NCBI RefSeq assembly: GCF_014836665.1
Contig: NZ_JACSQJ010000001.1
Span: forward strand, 684,387-748,386
Origin: Luteimonas colneyensis
GTDB lineage: Bacteria > Pseudomonadota > Gammaproteobacteria > Xanthomonadales > Xanthomonadaceae
Length of the DNA: 64,000 nt
Direction of reading: 5' to 3'
Positions 55,938 to 64,000 of this stretch are shown here, piece by piece. Position 1 is the first letter of the stretch; each line of letters starts with the position of its first letter. A program made the position numbers and the translations under genes. The notes beneath the pieces were generated by a model. The model searched no databases, was not told the DNA's origin, and saw only the letters and a program-made list of their open reading frames with translations.

Positions 55938-56681
55938 TCACGGCATGTACATCCCGCCGTTGACGTGCAGGGTCTCGCCGGTGATGTAGCCGGCGTCCGG
56001 GCCGGCCAGGAAGGCGACGGCGCGGGCGATGTCGGAAGGCTCGCCGAGGCGGCCGAGCGCGATCTGCTGTGACATCGCCGCCTTCGCGTCCTCGGGCAGG
56101 TCACGGGTCATGTCGGTGGCGATGAAGCCCGGCGCGACCACGTTCACGGTCACGCCGCGGCTGCCGATTTCCTTCGCCAGCGACTTCGAGAACGCGATGA
56201 TGCCGGCCTTGGCCGCGGCGTAGTTGGCCTGGCCGGCATTGCCGGTCACGCCCACCACCGAGGCGATGTTGATGATGCGGCCCTTGCGCGCCTTCATCAT
56301 CCCGCGCATCACCGCCTTGCTGCTGCGGTAGACGCTGGTGAGGTTGGTGTCGAGGATGGCCTGCCAGTCCTCGTCCTTCATCCGCATCAGCAGGTTGTCG
56401 CGGGTGATGCCGGCGTTGTTGACCAGGATCGAGAGCGCGCCCACGTCCTTGCCGATGGACTCGATGAGTGCCTCGACCGCGCCCGCCACCGACACGTCGA
56501 GCACGCGGCCGTGGCCACCCTGCGCGCCGAGCCGCTCGCCAATGGCCTTCGCGCCGCCCTCGCTGGTCGCGGTGCCGATCACCGTCGCGCCGCGCGCGGC
56601 CAGTTCGTCGGCGATCGCCGCGCCGATGCCGCGGCTGGCGCCGGTGACCAGCGCGATCTCGCCCTTCAGTTCCTGGGTCAT
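55938..56681 (-). CDS. fabG: 3-oxoacyl-ACP reductase (FabG)
   Basis: A 247-residue short-chain dehydrogenase that uses NADPH to reduce 3-oxoacyl-ACP. It has TGASRGIG (12-20) and NNAGITRDN, with the catalytic Ser141, Tyr154 and Lys158 in YAAAK. ATG 56681 has AGGAACG upstream, and an earlier in-frame ATG (56735) lies in the preceding repeat region and is rejected. It is downstream of fabD across a long inverted repeat. Confidence 0.97.
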   Translation of the reverse strand: MTQELKGEIALVTGASRGIGAAIADELAARGATVIGTATSEGGAKAIGERLGAQGGHGRVLDVSVAGAVEALIESIGKDVGALSILVNNAGITRDNLLMRMKDEDWQAILDTNLTSVYRSSKAVMRGMMKARKGRIINIASVVGVTGNAGQANYAAAKAGIIAFSKSLAKEIGSRGVTVNVVAPGFIATDMTRDLPEDAKAAMSQQIALGRLGEPSDIARAVAFLAGPDAGYITGETLHVNGGMYMP

Positions 56682-56710
56682 ATCGTTCCTGCCTGTGTCA
56701 GTCAAAAGCG

Positions 56711-56855
56711 TTTGCCACGGATGAACGCGGATCACGCGGATTTACACGAATAGAGCAAAAAAAAAGAAGAGCGCATGGGCCCATGCTTGCAGCGAACCAC
56801 CCTGCTCCTGCCTTATCCGCGTAAATCCGCGTGATCCGCGCAAATCCGTGGCAAA
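56711..56855. repeat. Imperfect 38-bp inverted repeat filling the fabG-fabD gap
   Basis: Arms 56711-56748 and 56818-56855 are complementary at most positions (they carry TTTGCCACGGAT and ATCCGTGGCAAA at the outer ends and CGCGGATCACGCGGATTTAC inside), separated by a 69-bp loop with a run of A (56757-56765). Internally the arms repeat CGCGGAT. The element ends 3 bp from the fabD stop and 29 bp from the fabG start. It would form a large hairpin in the mRNA, and similar GCCACGGAT repeats occur in other xanthomonads. Confidence 0.8.
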
Positions 56856-56858
56856 AGA

Positions 56859-57815
56859 TCAGCTCTTCCATTCCGCCAGCGCCGCGTCGAAGTCGGCAGC
56901 GGTGCCGAGCGCGCGGGCGTCGAGGGTCTTGTCGATGCGCTTGGCCAGGCCGGTCAGGACCTTGCCGGGGCCGCACTCGGCGATACGGGTGGCGCCGCGG
57001 CCGGCAAGTGCCTGCACGCAGCCGGTCCACTGCACCGGGAGGTAGAGCTGGCGCACCAGCGCATCGCGGATGGCCTGCACGCCTTCGTGCACTTCGGCAT
57101 CGACGTTCTGCACCACCGGCAGCGAAGGATCGCGCCAGGCGAGGCCGGACATGGCTTCGGACAGGCGGTTGGCGGCCTCGCGCATGAGCGGGGTGTGCGA
57201 GGGCACGCTCACGGCAAGCTTGACCGCCTTGCGCACGCCCTTCGCGGCCAGCAGCTCCAGCGCGCGGTCGACCGCGGCCGCATGGCCGCCGATCACCACC
57301 TGGCCGGGCGAGTTGAAGTTCGCGGGCACCACCACGTCGTCAGCCGATGCCTCCGCGCAGGTTTTGCGCACCAGCGCGTCCTCGGCGCCGATCACCGCGG
57401 CCATCGCGCCGGTGCCGGCCGGCGCGGCGTCCTGCATCAGCTGGCCGCGCAGGCGCACCAGGCGCGCGGCGTCGGCTAGCGGCAGCGCGCCGGCGGCCAC
57501 GAGCGCCGAGTACTCACCGAGGCTGTGGCCGGCCAGCAGCGACGGCATCGCGCCGCCGGCCGCCTGCCATGCGCGCCACGTCGCGACGCCGGCCGCCAGC
57601 AGCGCCGGCTGCGTGAACTCCGTGCGGTCGAGGCGACCATCGGCCGCGTCCTGCGACAGCGCCCAGAGATCGACGCCCGCGCCTTCGGAGGCTTCGGCGA
57701 AGGCCTCGCGCACCACCGCATGCACCTCGGCCAGGTCGGCGAGCATGCCGGGCGACTGCGAACCCTGGCCGGGAAACACGAAAGCAAGCTGGGAACCGGT
57801 CACGCGCACATCCAT
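56859..57815 (-). CDS. fabD: Malonyl-CoA:ACP transacylase
   Basis: A 318-residue enzyme that charges ACP with malonate. FVFPGQGSQSPGM, the nucleophile Ser98 in AGHSLGEYSA, the partner His in VSVPSHTPLM and the conserved Gln in QNVD are present. Start ATG 57815 (MDVRVTGSQLAF) is used. No strong ribosome site precedes it. The frame is open further upstream without a family start. Confidence 0.96.
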   Translation of the reverse strand: MDVRVTGSQLAFVFPGQGSQSPGMLADLAEVHAVVREAFAEASEGAGVDLWALSQDAADGRLDRTEFTQPALLAAGVATWRAWQAAGGAMPSLLAGHSLGEYSALVAAGALPLADAARLVRLRGQLMQDAAPAGTGAMAAVIGAEDALVRKTCAEASADDVVVPANFNSPGQVVIGGHAAAVDRALELLAAKGVRKAVKLAVSVPSHTPLMREAANRLSEAMSGLAWRDPSLPVVQNVDAEVHEGVQAIRDALVRQLYLPVQWTGCVQALAGRGATRIAECGPGKVLTGLAKRIDKTLDARALGTAADFDAALAEWKS

Positions 57816-57974
57816 TCGAAAAAAGCCGGGCGATGATAAGCGCGAACCCCCCGCTCCGTCTGTACCCGCCCGTATTGACGCCAATCCCGCCCCGCCTGAC
57901 ATCGTCGCGATCGCCGGATGGGTTGATGGAGCGAAAGCACTACCACGGATGAAAAAGTTCTCCCGCCACGCCCC

Positions 57975-58008
57975 AAAAAAACAAAGGGCCGCGACATGCG
58001 CGGCCCTT
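57975..58008 (-). terminator. Intrinsic terminator after fabH
   Basis: On the minus strand GGGCCGCG-CATGT-CGCGGCCC is followed by TTTGTTTTTTTGG, a clear rho-independent terminator shortly after the fabH stop (58031). It implies that fabD and the genes below it have a separate promoter in 57816-57974. Confidence 0.88.
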
Positions 58009-58030
58009 GCGTGGAACGGTGCGGCGTGGC

Positions 58031-59023
58031 TCAGTAGCGCAGCAGCGCGGAGCCCCAAGTGAAGCCGCCGCCGAAGGCTTCCAGCAGCAGCAGCTGGCCG
58101 CGTTCGACCTTGCCCGAGCGCACCGCTTCGTCCAGCGCCAGCGGCACCGAGCCCGAGGAGGTGTTGCCGTGCCGGTCGACGGTGACGACGACGCGCTCCA
58201 TCGGCATGTCCAGGCGCTTCGCCGTGGCTTCGATGATGCGCAGGTTGGCCTGGTGCGGGATCAGCCAGTCGATCTCGTGGCGGTCGATGCCGTTGGCCTC
58301 GAGCGTCTCCTCGACGATCGCGTCCAGCGCCTTGACCGCGTGCTTGAAGACGTCGCTGCCGGCCATGTTGATGCGCACGCCGGCGTTCTTCTCGCCTTCC
58401 TTGAAGCCGACCGACACGCCCACCGGGTTCCACAGCAGTTCCTTCTTCGCGCCGTCGGCGTGGAGGTGGGTGCTGAGGATGCCGGTCTCGGTGTCGGCCT
58501 TGAGCACCACTGCGCCGGCGCCGTCGCCGAACAGCACGCAGGTGGTGCGCTCGCTCCAGTCGACCATGCGGGTGAGCGTTTCCGACCCGATCACCAGCGC
58601 GGTCTTCACCGAGCCGGAGGCGATGAACTTCTCGGCCACGCTGAGCGCGAAGATGAAGCCCGAGCAGGCGGCGTTGACGTCGAACGCGGGACAGCCGGCG
58701 ATACCCAGCCGGGCCTGCACCAGGCAGGCCGTGGACGGGAACACCAGGTCCGGCGTGGTGGTGCCGACCACGATGAGCTCGATCTCCGAGGCATCGGTGC
58801 CCGCCGCTTCCAGCGCGCGCAGGGCGGCATGCACGGCCAGGTCGCCGGTGGTCTCGCCCTCGGCGGCCACGTGGCGCTGGCGGATGCCCGTGCGCGCGGC
58901 GATCCACTCGTCGGACGTGTCGACGAACTTCGCCAGGTCGTCGTTGGTCAGGACCTTGGCCGGCAGGTAGCTGCCGGTTCCGGCGATGCGCGCGTACACG
59001 CGCGGCACGGGGGATTCGCTCAT
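58031..59023 (-). CDS. fabH: 3-oxoacyl-ACP synthase III (FabH)
   Basis: A 330-residue initiating condensing enzyme (acetyl-CoA plus malonyl-ACP). Active-site Cys120 in NAACSGF, His in IPHQANLRI and Asn in HGNTSSGS are intact. The start ATG 59023 follows the rpmF stop by 8 bp. The plsX gene often found between rpmF and fabH is absent here. Confidence 0.97.
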   Translation of the reverse strand: MSESPVPRVYARIAGTGSYLPAKVLTNDDLAKFVDTSDEWIAARTGIRQRHVAAEGETTGDLAVHAALRALEAAGTDASEIELIVVGTTTPDLVFPSTACLVQARLGIAGCPAFDVNAACSGFIFALSVAEKFIASGSVKTALVIGSETLTRMVDWSERTTCVLFGDGAGAVVLKADTETGILSTHLHADGAKKELLWNPVGVSVGFKEGEKNAGVRINMAGSDVFKHAVKALDAIVEETLEANGIDRHEIDWLIPHQANLRIIEATAKRLDMPMERVVVTVDRHGNTSSGSVPLALDEAVRSGKVERGQLLLLEAFGGGFTWGSALLRY

Positions 59024-59031
59024 TTCGCGAA

Positions 59032-59226
59032 TCAGTCTTCTTCGACGACGCGGGTCTTCGGCACGATGACCTGACGGCCGCGGTAGAAGCCGTCGGCGGT
59101 CATGTGGTGGCGGATGTGCGTCTCGCCCGAGGTCGGGTCCGTCGACAGCTGCTTCGCGCTCAGCGAATCATGGGCACGGCGCATGCCGCGGCGGGAGGGG
59201 GACACTCGGGACTTCTGAACAGCCAT
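59032..59226 (-). CDS. rpmF: 50S ribosomal protein L32
   Basis: A 64-residue basic protein starting [20 protein letters not shown] with the L32 hallmark [20 protein letters not shown]. No zinc-binding cysteines are present, as in other gammaproteobacteria. It lies between yceD and fabH in the conserved order. Confidence 0.97.
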   Translation of the reverse strand: MAVQKSRVSPSRRGMRRAHDSLSAKQLSTDPTSGETHIRHHMTADGFYRGRQVIVPKTRVVEED

Positions 59227-59248
59227 GGGATTGCTCCAGCAACGAATT

Positions 59249-59279
59249 CGGGACGATCGGGACGATCGGGACGATCGGG
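59249..59279 (+). repeat. Tandem 9-bp repeat CGGGACGAT (3.4 copies)
   Basis: Three complete and one partial copies of CGGGACGAT occupy the 57-bp gap between rpmF and yceD. Read on the minus strand the unit is ATCGTCCCG, upstream of the rpmF start. Copy number may vary by slippage and could tune the rpmF leader. This is not a CRISPR because there are no spacers. Confidence 0.85.
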
Positions 59280-59283
59280 TACA

Positions 59284-59808
59284 TCACGTGTTCTTTTTCA
59301 GCGCCGCCAGTGCCGCGAACGGATTGGCCTGCGCCTCCTCGTCGTCGGTGACCGGCCAGTCACGATCGACGCTTTCCGATCCGGGCGACACCGGCACCAC
59401 CGGCACTGCCAGGATCAACTCATCCTCCACCAGGTCCGCGGGGCGAATGGCGCCGTCCTCGCCCACCTCGAGGACTTCGTAGCCCTCCGGCAGCGCGGCC
59501 TCGGCGACCTCGGCCTCCTCGTCCCCCGCCCGCAGCAGCCCCAGCCGCTGCACCACCGCCACCGGATGCACGAAGCGCTGCAGCGTACGCTGGCAGAGCA
59601 GCGGCAGCTGCGCCTCGATCCCCAGTTCGACGTAGGGCACCCGCAGCGCGTCGCGGTCGAAGGACAGCGTGAACGCCACGTCGCCCTCGGCGTCGACCAA
59701 CAGCTCGCGCAGGCGCGGCAGGGCGGACAACGGCAGGCGGCCGGCGAACTCGCGACGGGCCGCGACCATGCGCCAGGCGTCGAGTACTTCGGGCACGTCT
59801 GCGGACAT
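59284..59808 (-). CDS. yceD: YceD family (DUF177) rRNA accumulation protein
   Basis: A 174-residue protein with the DUF177 layout (FAGRLPLSALPRLRELLVDA, DALRVPYVELGIEAQLPLLC, then a Glu/Asp-rich region DLVEDELILAVPVVP). It is needed for 23S rRNA accumulation in E. coli. ATG 59808 is the family start (MSADVPEVLDAWRMV). It heads the yceD-rpmF operon and is divergent from the membrane-protein gene. Confidence 0.9.
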   Translation of the reverse strand: MSADVPEVLDAWRMVAARREFAGRLPLSALPRLRELLVDAEGDVAFTLSFDRDALRVPYVELGIEAQLPLLCQRTLQRFVHPVAVVQRLGLLRAGDEEAEVAEAALPEGYEVLEVGEDGAIRPADLVEDELILAVPVVPVSPGSESVDRDWPVTDDEEAQANPFAALAALKKNT

Positions 59809-59942
59809 AAGCCGCGGAATGTTATGCCTCGGATGCACCCATGTCAAACCGCCGGCATCCCGGCAAACCCTTGTCGCCGCGGGCAATTTGCCTCGCGCGA
59901 GGGTCCCGCGGCAGACTGCGGGGCCCCACCGGAGACCCGCGA

Positions 59943-60305
59943 TTGAGCCTGATACCGCTGCTGATCGCGATCGCCGTGGCCTTGGCGGCCTGGCTCCTCT
60001 TCCGCCGGCGCAGTGGCCACGACCGCCACCGGCGGGCGCTCGCCGGCGTGCTTGACGCCGCGGATGCCCTCGAGGCCCGCCTGCGCACCGCGCGCAGCGA
60101 GATCGAGGCGGTGGCCGGGGACGGCGCCGACCCGGTGCGCGAGGCCATGCAGGAAATGCTGCGCCAGCGCCTGTGGCTGCAGCAGCACGGCTCATCGGCG
60201 TCCACCGGCCAGCTCGACGCCGTGCGCGACTCCATCGACGCCGCCCGCTCGCGCATCGACCACCAGCTGGGCCGCATCGAGCGCGCCCGGGCGCCGCTGC
60301 CGTGA
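59943..60305 (+). CDS. Small single-pass membrane protein of unknown function
   Basis: A protein of about 120 residues from TTG 59943, which has GGAG eight bases upstream. An ATG at 59841 would add a non-conserved-looking leader. One N-terminal membrane helix (SLIPLLIAIAVALAAWLLF) is followed by a Lys-poor, Arg/Ala-rich helical region that may form a coiled coil (ALEARLRTARSEIEAV, LDAVRDSIDAARSRIDHQL). No known family recognised. It overlaps the maf gene's alternative GTG start and is probably co-transcribed with it. Confidence 0.6.
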   Translation: MSLIPLLIAIAVALAAWLLFRRRSGHDRHRRALAGVLDAADALEARLRTARSEIEAVAGDGADPVREAMQEMLRQRLWLQQHGSSASTGQLDAVRDSIDAARSRIDHQLGRIERARAPLP

Positions 60306-60310
60306 GCGCC

Positions 60311-60883
60311 ATGCCACGCCTGGTACTGGCCTCGACCTCGCGCTATCGCAGCGAGCTGCTGGCGAGGCTGCGGTGGCCCTTCGACACCGTGCGCCCGGAG
60401 GTCGACGAGACGCCGCTGGCGGACGAGACCCCGCAGGCACTGGCCCTGCGACTGGCCGTGGCCAAGGCCTCGACGGTCGCCACTCAGCGGCCGCGTGACT
60501 GCGTGATCGGTTCCGACCAGGTCGCCGACTTCGACGGCCGTCCGCTCGGCAAGCCGGGCGGACGCGAAGCGGCGGTCGCCCAGCTGATGGCGATGTCGGG
60601 CCGCAGCGTGGCCTTCCGGACCGCCGTGGCGGTCGCGGTGGACGGTCGCGTGGCCAGCGCCCTGGACACCACCGTGGTGCGCTTCCGCGACCTCGCACCG
60701 GGCGAGGTCGAACGCTACGTCGACCTCGAGCAGCCCTACGACTGCGCCGGCAGCTTCAAGTCGGAGGGCCTGGGGATCACGCTCTTCGACGCCATCGAGA
60801 CCGGCGACCCCACCGCACTGGTGGGCCTGCCGCTGATCGCCACCGCGCGCCTGCTGCGCGAATCGGGCCTCGCCCTGCCCTGA
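60311..60883 (+). CDS. yceF: Maf/YceF-family nucleotide pyrophosphatase
   Basis: A 190-residue Maf-like protein with LVLASTSRYRSELL, DETPLADETPQALALRLAVA, GSDQVADFDGRPLGKPG and the terminal GLPLIATARLLRE. The DQV and LGKPG form is of the YceF subfamily, which hydrolyses 7-methyl-GTP. ATG 60311 is chosen; GTG 60302, overlapping the previous stop, is also plausible. Its location next to yceD-rpmF matches E. coli. It is convergent with the glycosyltransferase gene (4-bp gap). Confidence 0.92.
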   Translation: MPRLVLASTSRYRSELLARLRWPFDTVRPEVDETPLADETPQALALRLAVAKASTVATQRPRDCVIGSDQVADFDGRPLGKPGGREAAVAQLMAMSGRSVAFRTAVAVAVDGRVASALDTTVVRFRDLAPGEVERYVDLEQPYDCAGSFKSEGLGITLFDAIETGDPTALVGLPLIATARLLRESGLALP

Positions 60884-60887
60884 TCCC

Positions 60888-62744
60888 TCAGCGCGGGGCC
60901 TCGCGGGAGGCCTCGATACGCTGCTCCGACCAGTCCTCGACGCTGCCGTCGCGCCCGTGCAGGCGCAGGCCGAGCCAGTGCGTGCCTTCGCTGCCCGGCG
61001 GCAACTCGACCTTGGCGGAGAAGCCGACATCGGGATGGCCCGGATCGGTGGAGATCTTCCAGTACCGCGCCACGCCGGGGCTGGGGAGCCCGTACGTGGC
61101 CTCGGCGACCACGCGGCCGTCGAGCAGGATCTCCACGCGTTCGATGCCGACGCCGTCCTTGAAGGCCCAGCCCTGGACCGTGAAGTCGCCGCCGACCCGG
61201 GCATTCGCCACGGGGGCGTCGACCCAGGCCATCGCCGGGAGCGTGCACGCCGCGCCGGGGTCGCGCGGCCCGCCTTCGATGGCGAACAGCAGGAAGCGGG
61301 TGCGGCCGTGGTCGACGTTGAGCACGCGCGGCGGCGGCAGCGGACCGAAGCGGCGGCACAGCGCGTGGTAGCGCAGCAGCAGGTGCTTGTACTCGACCTC
61401 GCTGGCCGCGATCACCAGCAGCACCGGACCGCCGAGATCGGTGGCGCCGGTGGCCTCCAGGTTCCAGAGGCGCAGCTGCGGGGCGCGGCCGTGCTGGCGG
61501 TTGACCGGATGCTCCAGCACCTCGATGGCGGCATCGTCGAGCGCGAAACCCAGCTCGGCCCCCACCTTGAAGTTGTCGGCCACGACGCGGGTGCCTTCGG
61601 GCATGCCGTCGCGGACCTCGCGCACGCCGTCGGCGAGCACGTCCCAGCCGGCGAAATTCGACGGGTACCACTTCATCGCCGCGGTGCGCGCGCGCAGGTC
61701 GGGCACGGAGACGAAGGCGTAATAGCCCAGCACCGCGGCCAGGCCGAGGCCCGCGCCTGCCCAGGTGAGCACGCGCAGCCAGCGCGGCCAGGCCAGGAGC
61801 AGGGTCGGCAGCAGCGGCAGCAGCGCGACCAGCCCGGGCAGCGGCCAGTGGAAGCTCACGCGCTCGGTGTCGGCGAAGAAGCCGAGCACGAAGAAACCCA
61901 GCACCACCAGCCCGCCGCACAGCGCGATGAAGCGCACCGGCCCGCTGTCGTCGCGGAGGCCACGGGCTCCGGCCCACAGCAGGGCCACGAACAGCAGCGG
62001 CGTGGCCAGCAGCGCCTGGATCGCGATGAACCAGATACCGTCCCACTGCCAGGCCCAGGGATGGCGGTCGACCAGCTGGAAGCGCAGGCCGGCCTCGGCG
62101 TTCTCGAAGTTCCAGGCCAGCAGCGGCGTCCACGCCGCGATGCCGAAGGCGATCGCGATCCACAGCCGCGGGTCGCGCAGTGCCTGCCGGCCCTGCGGCA
62201 GCGCCAGCAGCGCGAGCGCGCCGACGCCGATCACCGCGGCGAAGCGGTAATGGCTGAGCGCGCCGATGGCGAGCCCCAGCGCGAGCTGCAGCGCGGCGCC
62301 GTAGCCGACGCCCCGCAGCAGGCGCGCGCCGGCGTCCAGGCACAGCAGCGTGGCCAGCACCATCGCCGTGTCCGGCAGCGCCATCAGGCCCAGCGAGCCC
62401 GACAGCGGCAGCAGCAGCGTGGCGATGCCCGCGAGCCAGCCGTGGCGCTCGCCGGACTCGCGCGCGGTCACCCGCACCACCAGCCACGGCACCAGCGAGG
62501 CCAGCAGCAGGAACGGCATGCGCAGCGCCAGCGTGCCTTCGCCGAAGACGGTGGTGCCGATGCGGATCAGCCACGCGGTGAGGCCGGGAAGATCGGAATA
62601 CGCCCACGCCAGGTGGCGACTCTCCTGCCAGTAGAACGCCTCGTCCACGAACAGCGGCAGGCGCGCGGCGACCACGGCCTTGAGCAGCAGCAGCGCGCAC
62701 CAGAGCGCGACGAATGTCGCGCGCGCATCGATCTTTTCCCGCAT
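60888..62744 (-). CDS. GT39/ArnT-like integral-membrane glycosyltransferase with C-terminal Ig-like domain
   Basis: A 618-residue protein. The PMT/ArnT-type N-terminus with a periplasmic loop motif (PLFVDEAFYWQESRHLAW) is followed by about ten membrane helices (to ~residue 350). Then come a soluble part (~375-490, EGTRVVADNFKVGAELGFAL) and an Ig-like C-terminal domain (~510-610, VEILLDGRVVAEA). It would transfer sugar from a polyprenyl-phosphate donor to a lipid, protein or glycan at the periplasmic side. The acceptor is unknown. It is divergent from moxR. Confidence 0.85.
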   Translation of the reverse strand: MREKIDARATFVALWCALLLLKAVVAARLPLFVDEAFYWQESRHLAWAYSDLPGLTAWLIRIGTTVFGEGTLALRMPFLLLASLVPWLVVRVTARESGERHGWLAGIATLLLPLSGSLGLMALPDTAMVLATLLCLDAGARLLRGVGYGAALQLALGLAIGALSHYRFAAVIGVGALALLALPQGRQALRDPRLWIAIAFGIAAWTPLLAWNFENAEAGLRFQLVDRHPWAWQWDGIWFIAIQALLATPLLFVALLWAGARGLRDDSGPVRFIALCGGLVVLGFFVLGFFADTERVSFHWPLPGLVALLPLLPTLLLAWPRWLRVLTWAGAGLGLAAVLGYYAFVSVPDLRARTAAMKWYPSNFAGWDVLADGVREVRDGMPEGTRVVADNFKVGAELGFALDDAAIEVLEHPVNRQHGRAPQLRLWNLEATGATDLGGPVLLVIAASEVEYKHLLLRYHALCRRFGPLPPPRVLNVDHGRTRFLLFAIEGGPRDPGAACTLPAMAWVDAPVANARVGGDFTVQGWAFKDGVGIERVEILLDGRVVAEATYGLPSPGVARYWKISTDPGHPDVGFSAKVELPPGSEGTHWLGLRLHGRDGSVEDWSEQRIEASREAPR

Positions 62745-62791
62745 CCTGCAACGACCTCGCTACACTTCGACCGAGCCACACGGAGCCCGGC

Positions 62792-63745
62792 ATGACAGCC
62801 CAGTCCGCAAATCCGGACATGCTACCCGACGCACTGCGCACGGCCCTGCAGGATGCGCAGGCGCAGGTGAATTCACTGGTACTGGGCAAGCAGCAGGCGG
62901 TCCGCTTCGCCTTCACCGCCCTGCTCTCGGACGGCCACCTGCTGATCGAGGACCTGCCCGGACTGGGCAAGACCACGCTGGCGCACGCCCTGGCCGCGAC
63001 CCTGGGCCTCGGCTTCCAGCGCGTGCAGTTCACCTCCGACCTGCTGCCGTCCGACATCGTCGGCGTGTCGGTCTACGAGGCCCAGGGCGGGGGCTTCAGC
63101 TTCCATCCCGGGCCGGTGTTCGCGCACGTGCTGCTGGCCGACGAGATCAACCGCGCGCCGCCGCGCACGCAGAGCGCGCTGCTCGAGGCCATGGCCGAGC
63201 ACCAGGTCACCGTGGACGGGACGACCCACGCGCTGCCGCGGCCGTTCTTCGTCATCGCGACCCAGAATCCGGTCGACCTGGCCGGCACCTACCCGCTGCC
63301 GGATTCCCAGCTCGACCGCTTCCTGCTGCGCCTGCAGCTGGGCTATCCCGATCCCGAGGCCGAGCGCGCGCTGCTGGCCGGCAGCGATCGCCGCCACCTG
63401 ATCGCGCAGGCGGCGCCCGTGCTCGGCGCCGACCAGGTGCTGCGCCTGCGCGAGGCCGTGCTGGCCGTGCATGCCAGCGACGCGCTGGTGCGCTACGTGC
63501 AGGCGCTGCTGGAACGCAGCCGGCACCACGCCGGCGTGCGCGTGGGCCTGTCGCCGCGCGCGGGCATCGCCCTGCTGCGCGCGGCGCGCGCGCACGCGCT
63601 GCTGCTCGGCCGCGGCCATGTCCTGCCCGACGACATCCAGGCCCTGTTCGGCGCGGTCGCCGCACACCGCCTGGTGGGCGATGCCGACGCCGGCGACGCC
63701 GCGGCGCTGGCACAGGCGATCCTGCACGCCGTCGCGGTCGACTGA
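62792..63745 (+). CDS. MoxR-family AAA ATPase
   Basis: A 317-residue AAA+ ATPase with Walker A DLPGLGKTT, Walker B LLADEINRAPP, sensor-1 region (FFVIATQNPVDLAGTYPLPD) and DRFLLRL. The helical C-terminal lid has SPRAGIALLRAARA. MoxR proteins act as chaperones for metal-cofactor or envelope complexes and are typically encoded just before DUF58 and vWA/Bat genes. GGAG precedes ATG 62792. The DUF58 gene follows 2 bp after its stop. Confidence 0.93.
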   Translation: MTAQSANPDMLPDALRTALQDAQAQVNSLVLGKQQAVRFAFTALLSDGHLLIEDLPGLGKTTLAHALAATLGLGFQRVQFTSDLLPSDIVGVSVYEAQGGGFSFHPGPVFAHVLLADEINRAPPRTQSALLEAMAEHQVTVDGTTHALPRPFFVIATQNPVDLAGTYPLPDSQLDRFLLRLQLGYPDPEAERALLAGSDRRHLIAQAAPVLGADQVLRLREAVLAVHASDALVRYVQALLERSRHHAGVRVGLSPRAGIALLRAARAHALLLGRGHVLPDDIQALFGAVAAHRLVGDADAGDAAALAQAILHAVAVD

Positions 63746-63747
63746 CC

Positions 63748-64000
63748 GTGGCGCGCGGGCGGCTGTCCGGCCTGCGGGCGCGCCTGGAGGCGCTGGCGCG
63801 GCCGCGCGGGCCCGAGCCGCTGCCGGTGGCGTTCGATCGCCGCCGCATCTACGTCCTGCCGACCGCCTTCGGCGCGTTCTTCGTCGTGCTGCTGGCCGTG
63901 ATGCTGGTCGGCGCGCTCAACTACAACAACAATCCCGCCCTGCTGCTGGCGCTGCTGCTGGGCGGGGCGGCCAACACCAGCCTGTTCGCCGCGCACCTGC
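63748..64000 (+). CDS. DUF58-domain protein, N-terminal fragment (cut by window end)
   Basis: The reading frame from GTG 63748 encodes 84 residues to the window end: a basic N-terminus, then two membrane segments (YVLPTAFGAFFVVLLAVML, ALNYNNNPALLLALLLG), as in DUF58 proteins encoded after moxR. The conserved DUF58 domain itself lies beyond the window. The MoxR-DUF58 pair usually precedes transglutaminase or vWA (Bat) genes. Confidence 0.8.
   Translation, partial: MARGRLSGLRARLEALARPRGPEPLPVAFDRRRIYVLPTAFGAFFVVLLAVMLVGALNYNNNPALLLALLLGGAANTSLFAAHL

Noticed and set aside
56757-56765. The run of A as an intrinsic terminator for fabD
   Set aside because: It is inside the loop of the long inverted repeat rather than directly after a compact GC stem, so it lacks the required geometry.
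59249-59279. Possible CRISPR array
   Set aside because: The repeats are 9 bp and contiguous without spacers, and no cas genes are near.

Overview
This is a 64 kb stretch of a very GC-rich gammaproteobacterial chromosome, most likely from the Xanthomonadaceae/Lysobacteraceae (Lysobacter or Luteimonas-like). That placement rests on three things: the housekeeping order rpoE-rseA-mucD-lepA-lepB-DUF4845-rnc-era-recO; the order yceD-rpmF-fabH-fabD-fabG-acpP-fabF-pabB-mltG-tmk-holB-pilZ; and REP palindromes of the GTRGGAGCRGC..GCYGCGAC type between genes. No ribosomal RNA, CRISPR array or intact transposase gene was seen.

Layout. Positions 1-1489 look like the right end of an integrated element. 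It holds a broken phage-type cytosine methyltransferase, a divergent XRE/AlpA-type regulator pair, a complete tRNA-Arg(CCT), an AT-rich terminus with direct and inverted repeats, and the 3' half of a second tRNA-Arg(CCT) cut in its anticodon loop. The core chromosome starts there: an ALDH7-type dehydrogenase and a tightly packed pyrD-murB-DMT transporter run (1543-6113), a large secreted subtilase, a PAP2 phosphatase and ispG. Next come xseA (preceded by two long inverted repeats), an acetolactate-synthase-like gene paired with an aldehyde dehydrogenase, and a vWA lipoprotein facing a GAF-GAF-GGDEF-EAL protein. An ECF-sigma operon (sigma, Pro/Ala-rich membrane protein, YigZ, ABC exporter) follows, then aidB. 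At 28-37 kb there is a cold-shock gene, a purine-salvage pair (MTI phosphorylase-hpt) joined to nagZ, a CYTH protein, rlmD, a YdbH/YdbL envelope lipid-transport pair, and a receiver-HPt protein.

From 36.8 to 45.7 kb the minus strand carries the envelope-stress and translation block recO-era-rnc-DUF4845-lepB-lepA-mucD-rseA-rpoE. A sigma-E-like promoter lies in front of rpoE. A FadB-like beta-oxidation gene is transcribed divergently from rpoE. From 47.9 to 59.8 kb lies the fatty-acid synthesis cluster with tmk, holB, mltG and pilZ, ending in a broken TPR lipoprotein gene. The last 4 kb hold a small membrane protein, a maf/yceF homologue, a GT39-type glycosyltransferase and the start of a MoxR-DUF58 operon.

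The most unusual non-coding structures are three long, nearly perfect inverted repeats with unrelated arms (11738-11815, 11939-12016, 28378-28490). Two of them share the same REP-like palindromic head. The best-supported mobile-element signal is the tRNA-Arg anticodon-loop junction at 1445. All family assignments come from reading the sequence; no database search was possible.
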